Positions 1 through 6,111 of a DNA stretch of 8,070 nucleotides are shown here, in pieces. Numbering within the stretch: the first letter of the stretch is position 1; each line of letters starts with the position of its first letter. The position numbers were made by a program, and so were the translations under genes. The notes beneath the pieces are model-generated. The model did no database searches. It had not been told where the DNA came from and saw only the letters and a program-made list of their open reading frames with translations. Location: assembly GCA_030607105.1 (NCBI GenBank), contig JAUWFF010000034.1, positions 1-8,070 on the forward strand, in the 5' to 3' direction. Origin of the DNA: Filomicrobium sp. Its GTDB lineage: Bacteria > Pseudomonadota > Alphaproteobacteria > Rhizobiales > Hyphomicrobiaceae.

Positions 1-720
1 GCGGCCGCTGCGCGCGTCCCCGCCAAGCGCTCCTACATCCAGAAGATGGCGCATGAGCTGAAGACGCCTATCTCGGCTATCGTCGCGGCCTCCGAAGTCA
101 TGCGGGATGAGCAGCTCGGGCCGATTGGCGATGAAAGATACCGGCGCTACGCCGCGGATATTCATGACAGCGCAAAGCTGATGCTGGCGATCATCGACCG
201 CATGATGGCCCAGCGGTCGCGCGAGGCCGGGCCTCCGTCGATGGACTTCACGGAGATTGATCCAGTAGAACTCCTTCACGCCACGGTCTCAACGATGTTG
301 CCACTGGCGGAATCTTCTGGCGTCCGCCTGAAGCTGGTGCTGCCAAGTCAATCCCTGCCCAAGGTCATTGCCGACGCCTCCTCGCTGAAGCAGATCTTGA
401 TCAACCTGATCACAAACGCTCTCAAATTTACCGCCAGGGGCGGACAGGTTGTGGCAACCACCTCGTACGCACTGGACGGGCCGCTCACCTTTGAAGTCCG
501 TGATACCGGTCGGGGCATGACGGATGCCGAGATTTCGCAGGCGCTCAAGGGCCTGCTTCCCGAGGGACAGCAACGCGACCGCGGCGGGCTCGGGCTCGGC
601 CTGCCGCTGGTCAACACGCTAGCAGCAGCCAACGGGGCGCGGCTCGAAATCAGGAGCGTACCGCAGCAGGGCACGGCGGCCTCGATTGTATTTCCCAAGG
701 AACGGGTCGTGCTGGTGTGA
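1..720 (+). CDS. Sensor histidine kinase, C-terminal part (5' end outside window)
   Basis: This is the catalytic half of a two-component sensor kinase, which autophosphorylates on histidine and passes the phosphate to a response regulator. The frame is open from base 1 with no stop, so the gene begins upstream; the ATG at 46 is internal, because the H-box sits only two residues after it. The H-box reads HELKTP, with the phospho-accepting His at bases 52-54. It is followed by the dimerisation helices, then an HATPase domain with an N-box (NLITNALKFT, near 403-432), a G1 box (DTGRGM, 502-519) and a glycine-rich G2 box (GLGLGL, near 586-603). The C-terminus ends normally after the last HATPase strand, with no receiver domain attached. 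The H-box region resembles the PleC/DivJ-like kinases common in alphaproteobacteria. The sensor domain and the partner regulator are not visible, so the signal is unknown. A link to the downstream cytochrome and permease genes is only a possibility. Confidence 0.93.
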   Translation, partial: AAAARVPAKRSYIQKMAHELKTPISAIVAASEVMRDEQLGPIGDERYRRYAADIHDSAKLMLAIIDRMMAQRSREAGPPSMDFTEIDPVELLHATVSTMLPLAESSGVRLKLVLPSQSLPKVIADASSLKQILINLITNALKFTARGGQVVATTSYALDGPLTFEVRDTGRGMTDAEISQALKGLLPEGQQRDRGGLGLGLPLVNTLAAANGARLEIRSVPQQGTAASIVFPKERVVLV

Positions 721-758
721 TATTTGGTCAGTTCGCGAGCCAACCCACTCCTGTTAGA

Positions 759-787
759 TTGCACAAAAGCGGTCGGTGGCATAACTC
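759..787 (+). promoter_or_regulatory. Weak candidate promoter before the cytochrome gene
   Basis: In the 152-base spacer after the kinase gene, TTGCAC (759-764) resembles a -35 element. A poor -10 match (taactc, 782-787) follows after 17 bases. The spacer is long enough to hold a promoter for the cytochrome-permease pair, but the -10 is unconvincing and read-through from the kinase gene is equally possible. I see no clear terminator hairpin in this spacer. Confidence 0.2.
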
Positions 788-872
788 GCTCAACTTTCAT
801 CCCGTGTTCTAGCGTGCAAGAAGCCTCGGCAAGCAAAAACCAAAACACTTCACCGACTGTTGGAGATCGAAT

Positions 873-1652
873 TTGACAAGAAAACTGGTTGGGTTCGCAG
901 GAATCTTCTCAGCGTTGCTGGCTTGCCTTGTGGTGCTGGTGATTGGCAGTCCATCGGCGCAGTCCGAAGAAGCGCAGTTTGTCTTTGGAACTCCGGACGA
1001 ACCGGCGGAAGCCTGGCTGCTGTCCGCGGGAGGCCGAATCTACGACCGATGGTGGGACGCATTAGACAGGGACGAGCCGAAGGAAACGCACCCAGCCTAC
1101 CCAGCAGACGGCAACAAGAGCGGCTCGGCAACCTGGCGCTGCAAGGAGTGTCACGGCTGGGACTACCGCGGCCGGGATGGGAGATACGGTAGCGGCAGCC
1201 ACTATACCGGTATCAAAGGCATTAATGGCGCCAAAGGCCGCGATCCTGCTCTGATCGCAAAGTTGCTACGCGACGCTCCGCATGGCTATTCCGCCGAAAT
1301 GATCAAAGATGACGAACTTGCGCGCATTGCCGCATTCGTCAGCCGCGGTCAGGATGACACGGCTCGTTTCGTCGCCCCCGAGACCGGCGCCGTCAAAGGT
1401 GACAAGGAGCGAGGCAAGGCCATATTCCAGTCGGTCTGCGCCGCCTGCCACGGCTTCCAAGGCAAACTGTTGAACTGGGGTTCGACAAAGAAGCCTGCTT
1501 ATGTCGGCACAGAGGCCAATGCCGCACCCGACGAAGTGCTGCATAAAATCCGCAACTCGCACCCCGGAGCCGCGATGATCAACCTCAGAGCATTTGCGAT
1601 TGAAGATGCGGCCGCCGTGCTCGCCTATGCCAAGACGCTGCCGCAAAAATGA
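873..1652 (+). CDS. Secreted diheme c-type cytochrome
   Basis: A 259-residue periplasmic electron carrier with two covalently bound hemes. The start is TTG, chosen because GGAG (862-865) lies seven bases upstream and the protein then opens with a classic signal sequence: basic TRK, a hydrophobic core at about residues 5-25, and possible cleavage near SPSAQ (26-30). The uncleaved core could instead act as an anchor. Domain 1 has a CKECH heme site (residues 90-94) and a likely distal Met143. Domain 2 has CAACH (189-193) and a likely distal Met235. Each Met is followed by a short helix, as in class I cytochromes c. Before the first heme the protein has a GGRIYDRWW motif and HPAYP, which I recall from proteobacterial cytochromes of undefined role. 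The stop overlaps the permease start by four bases, which suggests coupled translation. The redox partner and physiological reaction cannot be told from the sequence. Confidence 0.92.
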   Translation: MTRKLVGFAGIFSALLACLVVLVIGSPSAQSEEAQFVFGTPDEPAEAWLLSAGGRIYDRWWDALDRDEPKETHPAYPADGNKSGSATWRCKECHGWDYRGRDGRYGSGSHYTGIKGINGAKGRDPALIAKLLRDAPHGYSAEMIKDDELARIAAFVSRGQDDTARFVAPETGAVKGDKERGKAIFQSVCAACHGFQGKLLNWGSTKKPAYVGTEANAAPDEVLHKIRNSHPGAAMINLRAFAIEDAAAVLAYAKTLPQK

Positions 1653-3526
1653 GCTGGCATTCAGGGTTCCACGTTCCTTCATTAGGAGACGCGACACGCA
1701 AGCTTGCCGGCCTCGGCCAGCGGGTCAACCGGTGGCGCGCCAAGCGGCGGTCGTCCCCGCTTTGGACCGTCGCTGTCGCCATGATCATGCTTGTGATGGC
1801 ACTGCCGATCGTGACGGTCATCACTCTGGCTCTAACGCCGGAAGAAAACATCTGGCCGCACTTGGTGGAAAATGTGCTGTTCGGACAACCGCCAGCGCTG
1901 GCCATGGTGCTCGCAGCTCTCGGAGTAGCCGGATTGGCGGTCTACGCTTGGCGACCAACCGCGCCGGCGGCGACGCCACTTGCGGCGATTTCCGCTGTCG
2001 CCCTTTTGCTGGCCCTGGGGTCCTTTCCAGGGTCGGTAGGCCAGACCATATTGCTGATGAGCGGTGCCGGCGTTCTGACGATCGTAACCGGCACGGTTAC
2101 CGCCTGGCTTGTCACGATGTACCGGTTCCCCGCCCGCGCCGTCGTCGATCGGCTGCTCGTCATCCCGTTAGCGATGCCGACCTACATCATCGCCTATGCG
2201 TACGTCGAACTGCTCGATTATGCCGGTCCGTTGCAGACGGTGGTCCGCGACCTGTTCGGCTTCCGTTCGGCGCGCGACTACTGGTTCCCTGAAATCCGTT
2301 CGATTGGAGGGGCCGTGTTTGTCATGGCCTCGGTGCTCTACCCTTACGTTTACCTCACAGCACGGGCGAGCTTCGTGCAGCAATCCATTTGCGCGCTCGA
2401 AGTCGCCCGAACCCTAGGGCGTACACCGCTGGGCGCCTTTTGGGCCGTTGCGCTGCCGCTGGCGCGCCCGGCGCTCGTCGCTGGCGTCGCGCTGGTGTTG
2501 ATGGAATGCTTGAATGACATCGGCGCGGTTGAATATCTGGGCGTGCAGACACTGACCGCGAGCGTCTACAGCACGTGGATGCAGCGTTCGAACCTGGGCG
2601 GCGCGGCGCAAATCGCGACCGTGATGCTTGGCTTTATCGTCTTGTTGTTCGCCGCAGAGCGCATGGCCCGCGGGCCCGCGCAGACCCACCACACGACGGG
2701 GCGCTATCGATCGATCCCATTCCACGACCTTACCGGATGGAAAGGCTATGCCGCCGCGGGCTTCTGTGCGGCGCCCTTCATGGCGGGGTTCCTGGTGCCG
2801 ATTCTGGTGCTGCTCCACTTGGCATGGACGGCTTCCGAGAATGCCGCCAGCGAAGCATTCTTTGAAGCGGCGTACAACAGCTTCTTCCTTGCTGCAATCG
2901 CCGCTGTTGTCGCCGTCTGGCTGGCCTTGACGCTCGGCTATGCAAAGCGTGTGGCGGCCAACGGAGTCACGCGGCCGGCGGTGCGCATTGCGGGTCTGGG
3001 CTATGCCGTTCCAGGCACGGTGCTGGCGCTCGGGCTGCTGATACCGCTTGCCGGATTCGACAACACCATCGATGCCATGATGCGTTCAGCGTTCGGCGTG
3101 TCGACAGGCCTCATCTTGTCGGGGTCCATTTTTGCCCTGGTCGTCGCGTATTCGATTCGCTTTCTGGCGGTCGGGCTAGGGACGATCGAGGCCGGGTTGG
3201 AGCGGATTTCGCCCAATCTCGATGCGGCCTCGCGAGCCCTCGGTGAGACGGCGTTTTCTACGCTGTTGCGGGTGCATTTACCGTTGCTGCTGCCAGCACT
3301 CGGCTCTGCCGGGCTTCTGGTGTTCGTGGACGCGATGAAGGAGCTGCCTGCGACGTTGCTCCTCAGACCATTCAACTTCGATACGCTGGCGACCCACATC
3401 TACGGGCTGGCGGCCTTGGAGCAGTTCGAGGAGGCAGCGCTAGGGGCCCTGACCATCGTGGCTGTGGGCCTCATTCCCGTTCTGCTGCTGCATAGGGCCG
3501 TTGCGAGCGGACGCCCAGGAAGCTGA
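1649..3526 (+). CDS. ABC transporter permease, two fused membrane domains, Fe(III)/FbpB-like
   Basis: A 625-residue inner-membrane permease made of two BPD_transp_1-type domains in tandem, the architecture and length typical of FbpB/SfuB-type iron(III) importers. Each half carries the cytoplasmic EAA loop that docks the ATPase: EVARTLG from residue 251, leading to an LPLARP end, and DAASRALG near residues 525-532, leading to LPLLLP. The segment MPTYIIAYAYVELLDYAGPLQ after the first helices is characteristic of the FbpB group as I know it. A basic cytoplasmic stretch of about 38 residues precedes the first helix. The ATG lies in an ATGA overlap with the cytochrome stop and has no Shine-Dalgarno of its own, so translation is probably coupled. 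No ATP-binding subunit and no iron-type binding protein lie in the window. Fe(III) is the likeliest substrate by family, but related fused permeases carry thiamine or phosphonates, so specificity is not certain. Confidence 0.88.
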   Translation: MSWHSGFHVPSLGDATRKLAGLGQRVNRWRAKRRSSPLWTVAVAMIMLVMALPIVTVITLALTPEENIWPHLVENVLFGQPPALAMVLAALGVAGLAVYAWRPTAPAATPLAAISAVALLLALGSFPGSVGQTILLMSGAGVLTIVTGTVTAWLVTMYRFPARAVVDRLLVIPLAMPTYIIAYAYVELLDYAGPLQTVVRDLFGFRSARDYWFPEIRSIGGAVFVMASVLYPYVYLTARASFVQQSICALEVARTLGRTPLGAFWAVALPLARPALVAGVALVLMECLNDIGAVEYLGVQTLTASVYSTWMQRSNLGGAAQIATVMLGFIVLLFAAERMARGPAQTHHTTGRYRSIPFHDLTGWKGYAAAGFCAAPFMAGFLVPILVLLHLAWTASENAASEAFFEAAYNSFFLAAIAAVVAVWLALTLGYAKRVAANGVTRPAVRIAGLGYAVPGTVLALGLLIPLAGFDNTIDAMMRSAFGVSTGLILSGSIFALVVAYSIRFLAVGLGTIEAGLERISPNLDAASRALGETAFSTLLRVHLPLLLPALGSAGLLVFVDAMKELPATLLLRPFNFDTLATHIYGLAALEQFEEAALGALTIVAVGLIPVLLLHRAVASGRPGS

Positions 3527-3558
3527 TCCGCGTCAGAAGCTCAGTCGACGCCGCGCAA

Positions 3559-3586
3559 TTCAAATAGGCTTAGATCAGACAATAAT
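3559..3586 (+). promoter_or_regulatory. Candidate sigma70-type promoter in AT-rich island
   Basis: TTCAAA (3559-3564) and AATAAT (3581-3586) are separated by 16 bases. The second matches the -10 consensus at five of six positions and the first matches the -35 at four of six. They lie in a short AT-rich patch 33 bases after the permease stop, in otherwise G+C-rich DNA. If used, it would drive the small broken membrane-protein gene at 3656 and possibly the AsmA gene beyond it. This rests on sequence resemblance only. Confidence 0.35.
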
Positions 3587-3655
3587 TAGTGTGACTCTCC
3601 CTCAAAGGATTCCGCCGCTTCAACGCAAGCGGGGTGGGCACACGTGCACGCTGAA

Positions 3656-3804
3656 ATGTACGATATCATTTTCAACACGGATCCACTGATCCACTGGTCC
3701 TGACAGCACTGGGTGGATTACTGACAGTGTTTGTTGTCACGATTGGATTGTTGGTCTGCATCATGACGCGTGGTGGCGGGAGAAAGTCACAGGGATCGCA
3801 GTGA
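3656..3804 (+). pseudogene. Small single-span membrane protein gene, frameshifted by an 8-bp duplication
   Basis: As written, ATG 3656 gives a 15-residue peptide beginning MYDIIFNTDPL and stopping at 3701-3703. A second frame continues without a break from the duplication to the TGA at 3802-3804, encoding one strongly hydrophobic span and a basic tail (GGGRKSQGSQ). The junction is an exact tandem repeat of GATCCACT. Deleting one copy joins the frames into a clean 46-residue protein: short outside N-terminus, a helix of about 22 residues, then a basic, probably cytoplasmic, tail. An in-frame GTG at 3644, preceded by GGGG at 3631-3634, is an alternative start; the ATG itself has no clear Shine-Dalgarno. 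I do not recognise the family. By position it could be an accessory subunit of the permease upstream, which is inference. It may be a real pseudogene, a switchable gene or a sequencing error. Confidence 0.6.
3680..3695. repeat. 8-bp perfect tandem duplication (GATCCACT x2)
   Basis: Two exact copies of GATCCACT lie at 3680-3687 and 3688-3695, followed by one further matching G. The repeat sits inside the small membrane-protein gene. Its length is not a multiple of three, so it shifts the reading frame. Loss of one copy by replication slippage would restore the frame. Confidence 0.9.
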
Positions 3805-4116
3805 CCCCATAGCATCATAGCGTGTAACAAATGGAGGACTCGGCCGCTGTGAGAGTCCGCCGGGGGGCATGATTGGCGCAACTTGGAGTTTCTCAACAGT
3901 TGCGTGAAACGCCGACCTCGATTTCGGCTGACGATGATCTATTGTTGCAACGAGTTCATGGTGCGATTCACGGTTTCTTCTGCTTTCAAGCCATTTGCCA
4001 GTCTGCGGCATGCCCAATAAATAAAGGGCTCTGTCGTATTGTGGTGGGGTTGCGAGGACTAGCAAGCCGTGACAGGCTCTCTGGCAGCATGTACTGCATG
4101 ACATTCTAATGGCAGG
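3805..4116. other. 312-base stretch without a convincing gene
   Basis: Between the small broken gene and the AsmA gene I see no credible coding region. Two modest inverted repeats stand out: GGACTC/GAGTCC (3836-3841 and 3853-3858, 11-base loop) and CGCAACT/AGTTGCG (3877-3883 and 3898-3904, 14-base loop). Neither is followed by a T-run, so neither is a textbook terminator. The AsmA gene must be read from a promoter here or further upstream; I see only poor matches (for example GTGACA at 4069-4074). The stretch may hold regulatory RNA structure or remnants of lost genes. Confidence 0.5.
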
Positions 4117-5985
4117 ATGATGAAGCGAGAAGACCATCGACATAATCGTCGTATCTTGGCTTTCGCTGCATTCGCAGTCGTATTTTGCCTGACTTTGCCC
4201 TTCTTTTTGGCCGAAGATCCCACCGAAGCGATCCTTAAGGCGTCGTCGGTTCGTGCCGCGGACCAAGACTCGTATCTTCTCAGCGACCCCGTTCAGATTT
4301 TGAGTGAGCCCCGCATATTGATCAAGCGGGGCACAGTCTCGCTGGCGCAGCCGCAGGGCGCTGCCCCGCTTAATTCGCGCGAGGTCGCGCAACTGCTGGA
4401 AAGAGGAAAAGGCGTGTTGGTGCTGCATGACGCCGAAATTGTCATCGGCGGCAAGAAAACAGATGCTGACGCACAATCGCGAGCAATCCGGGCGCCGCTT
4501 GCCCGAGCTCTGGCCAAAATGAACCTAAGCGCGCTGATCGTCGAAAGCGGGACGTTGACGATTACCGCAGCAAAGGGCCCAGCCACACTTCGTGATGTCC
4601 AGCTACGCGTGCGCCCGGTTCCCGGAGATCGGATAACTGCGAAGGGCAGCTTCGAGTTGCTCGGGCGGACTCTCCAATTCGATACGACGATCGGATATAG
4701 CGCTGCCGAGCGGGCGGCACAGCAACTGCCCATCCGCGGCACTCTGTCCAACGAGGACCTGCTGCAAGCCTCATTTGATGGTCTGTTCGCTCTGGGGAAT
4801 GGCGGCCGGCTTCTGGCGAACACTTCGCACGTGCAGATTAAGGATGTGCCGCTTTTTGCGCAATGGCTCGGCTTGTCCTGGCCGACGGAATTCGGCCTTG
4901 AGACGTTCCAATCCGATGGCAAGATGGAGTGGGCTGGTCAGACCCTCAACTTTCCCAGCGGCCGCTTCAAATTGGACGCCAACTTCGCCGCTGGTTCCTT
5001 GATGTTCAACTGCGAGGGTGAGCGGCCGCTGATCGATGGCACGCTGGCGTTTGAGCGGCTTGAACTCAGTGCGCTGATGGCGCGTTCCAGAAGCGATGCA
5101 GCGACGCCCATCACCGCCTCAACGGTCCAACAGCCCCCCGAGTGGCTGCCGCCACGGTTACATCAGTTTCTGACCGAGGTGGACCTTCCGATCCTTCGCG
5201 AACTGGACATCGATCTCAGGGTTTCCGCGGGAAGCACGGTCGCAGGCGAGGTGTCGCTGGGTCGTACCGCGGCGGCGCTGACGCTGCACGATGGCCGAAT
5301 TCTGTTGGACTTGGCGGAGATGCAATTGCCGAACGGTGGGGCGGGCAGCCTGCAACTCAGCGTCGACGCGAGCCGGCCAGTCGCGCAGTGCGGCGTGCGT
5401 GGCCAGCTCAAGAGTGTCCGCTTTGAAGACCTGACGGACCTGGTGTTCCCGCGACAGGTCATTACCGGGCCAGCCGACGTGACGATGGATCTGAGCTGCG
5501 ACTGGTACACGCCAGAGACCTTCATGCGCAGCCTTGGTGGCAGGGTCGGGGTGGAAATGCGCAACGGCGCCACGCTGCGAACGGATTTGCCGCGACTGGT
5601 CAAAAGCATCGGCATCGACGAAGCTCCCAAGAACGGCTGGGGAGACGCGGCCGGGGGCCAGATGGGCCTGCAAAGCATGAGCGCCCACTTGGTTTTTGAG
5701 AACGGTGTTGCGCGGATAGATCGACTTCGTGGTGAACGGCAAGGGCAGAGCGAGGTTGCCGTCACCGGGTCGTTCAACATTCACCGCCGCAGTTTGGACC
5801 TCAGTTTGTTTCCACGCGCCGAACAACAAGGTGGCGACACACCGAGCGTGCTGTATATCAATGGGCGCTGGGACAAGCCCCTCATGTTTCGTCGCCTCTT
5901 CCCCAACAAAGCCGAAAATCCCCTCTACCCTGAGACTTCACCAACTCCGCCTAAACGTTCCGTTCGGCCTGCGACCCGCGGATAA
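4117..5985 (+). CDS. AsmA-like envelope protein
   Basis: A 622-residue protein with a basic N-terminus, one hydrophobic span at about residues 13-32, and a large non-cytoplasmic remainder of alternating beta-strand-like segments. The C-terminal third resembles the AsmA C-terminal domain: a run of the form SLGGRVGVEMRNGATL near residues 470-487, then a strand pattern ending in INGRWDKP. AsmA-like proteins sit in the inner membrane, extend a beta-rich groove into the periplasm and are linked to outer-membrane assembly and phospholipid transport; which of these applies here is unknown. The last 30 or so residues are proline- and arginine-rich. Start choice is open between ATG 4117 and the adjacent ATG 4120; the only ribosome-binding candidate, AGG at 4114-4116, is very close, so initiation may be weak. 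The gene is followed within 130 bases by the binding-protein gene on the same strand, so co-transcription is likely. Confidence 0.78.
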   Translation: MMKREDHRHNRRILAFAAFAVVFCLTLPFFLAEDPTEAILKASSVRAADQDSYLLSDPVQILSEPRILIKRGTVSLAQPQGAAPLNSREVAQLLERGKGVLVLHDAEIVIGGKKTDADAQSRAIRAPLARALAKMNLSALIVESGTLTITAAKGPATLRDVQLRVRPVPGDRITAKGSFELLGRTLQFDTTIGYSAAERAAQQLPIRGTLSNEDLLQASFDGLFALGNGGRLLANTSHVQIKDVPLFAQWLGLSWPTEFGLETFQSDGKMEWAGQTLNFPSGRFKLDANFAAGSLMFNCEGERPLIDGTLAFERLELSALMARSRSDAATPITASTVQQPPEWLPPRLHQFLTEVDLPILRELDIDLRVSAGSTVAGEVSLGRTAAALTLHDGRILLDLAEMQLPNGGAGSLQLSVDASRPVAQCGVRGQLKSVRFEDLTDLVFPRQVITGPADVTMDLSCDWYTPETFMRSLGGRVGVEMRNGATLRTDLPRLVKSIGIDEAPKNGWGDAAGGQMGLQSMSAHLVFENGVARIDRLRGERQGQSEVAVTGSFNIHRRSLDLSLFPRAEQQGGDTPSVLYINGRWDKPLMFRRLFPNKAENPLYPETSPTPPKRSVRPATRG

Positions 5986-6003
5986 GCGGTGGAGGTTGTG
6001 GAT

Positions 6004-6096
6004 ATGGAACGTTACAAAATACCGCGCGAGCAGGTGCTCGCGCCTGCTAGGTGGAGCACAATTTGCCACCACCGGCGTTCCGGTCGCCATATGTGA
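6004..6096 (+). CDS. Possible 30-residue small ORF / leader peptide
   Basis: ATG 6004 is preceded at eight bases by GGAGG (5991-5995), the best Shine-Dalgarno in the window. The frame runs 30 codons to TGA 6094-6096. The peptide begins MERYKIPREQVLAPARW and is basic, with a His/Arg-rich end and no membrane span. Its stop codon overlaps the GAGGG that probably serves the next gene at 6112, an arrangement that would allow translational coupling. It also spans a 9-bp palindrome. I recognise no family. It could be a leader peptide controlling the binding-protein gene, a small protein, or chance. Confidence 0.35.
   Translation: MERYKIPREQVLAPARWSTICHHRRSGRHM
6024..6043. promoter_or_regulatory. 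9-bp perfect inverted repeat (operator or RNA hairpin)
   Basis: GCGCGAGCA (6024-6032) and TGCTCGCGC (6035-6043) are exact reverse complements with two bases between them. As RNA this would fold as an 8-bp G+C-rich stem with an AGGT loop. No T-run follows, so it is not a standard terminator. It lies between the AsmA and binding-protein genes, inside the possible small ORF, where it could act as a dimeric-protein binding site, an RNA-stabilising element or a barrier that lowers downstream expression. Confidence 0.5.
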
Positions 6097-6111
6097 GGGT
6101 TTGACAATCCA

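Noticed and set aside
1..8. Window begins with GCGGCCGC (a NotI site), possibly a cloning junction
   Set aside because: The kinase reading frame runs straight through it with plausible sequence, and such octamers occur naturally in G+C-rich DNA.
1594..2292. 232-codon plus-strand ORF overlapping the permease start
   Set aside because: Arg/Pro-rich out-of-frame translation of the high-G+C permease gene; no motif, and the permease frame is clear.
3831..3872. 13-codon mini-ORF beginning ATGGAGGACTC
   Set aside because: Too short, no Shine-Dalgarno sequence, and no link to a downstream start.
4027..4040. GGCTCTGTCGTATT, loosely like an IS6-family terminal repeat (GGCTCTGTTGCAAA)
   Set aside because: Only partial similarity, with no partner end, no target duplication and no transposase remnant in the window.
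3873..4109. 78-codon plus-strand ORF starting at TTG in the gap
   Set aside because: A run of G lies upstream, but the protein has no domain, no membrane segment and no coherent composition; probably chance.
3787..4476. 229-codon minus-strand ORF across the gap and the start of the AsmA gene
   Set aside because: Its product has no recognisable motif, its 5' part lies opposite the well-supported AsmA coding frame, and composition looks like an antisense shadow.
5158..5829. Two minus-strand ORFs of over 200 codons opposite the AsmA gene
   Set aside because: Long antisense frames are expected in G+C-rich coding DNA; no recognisable features.
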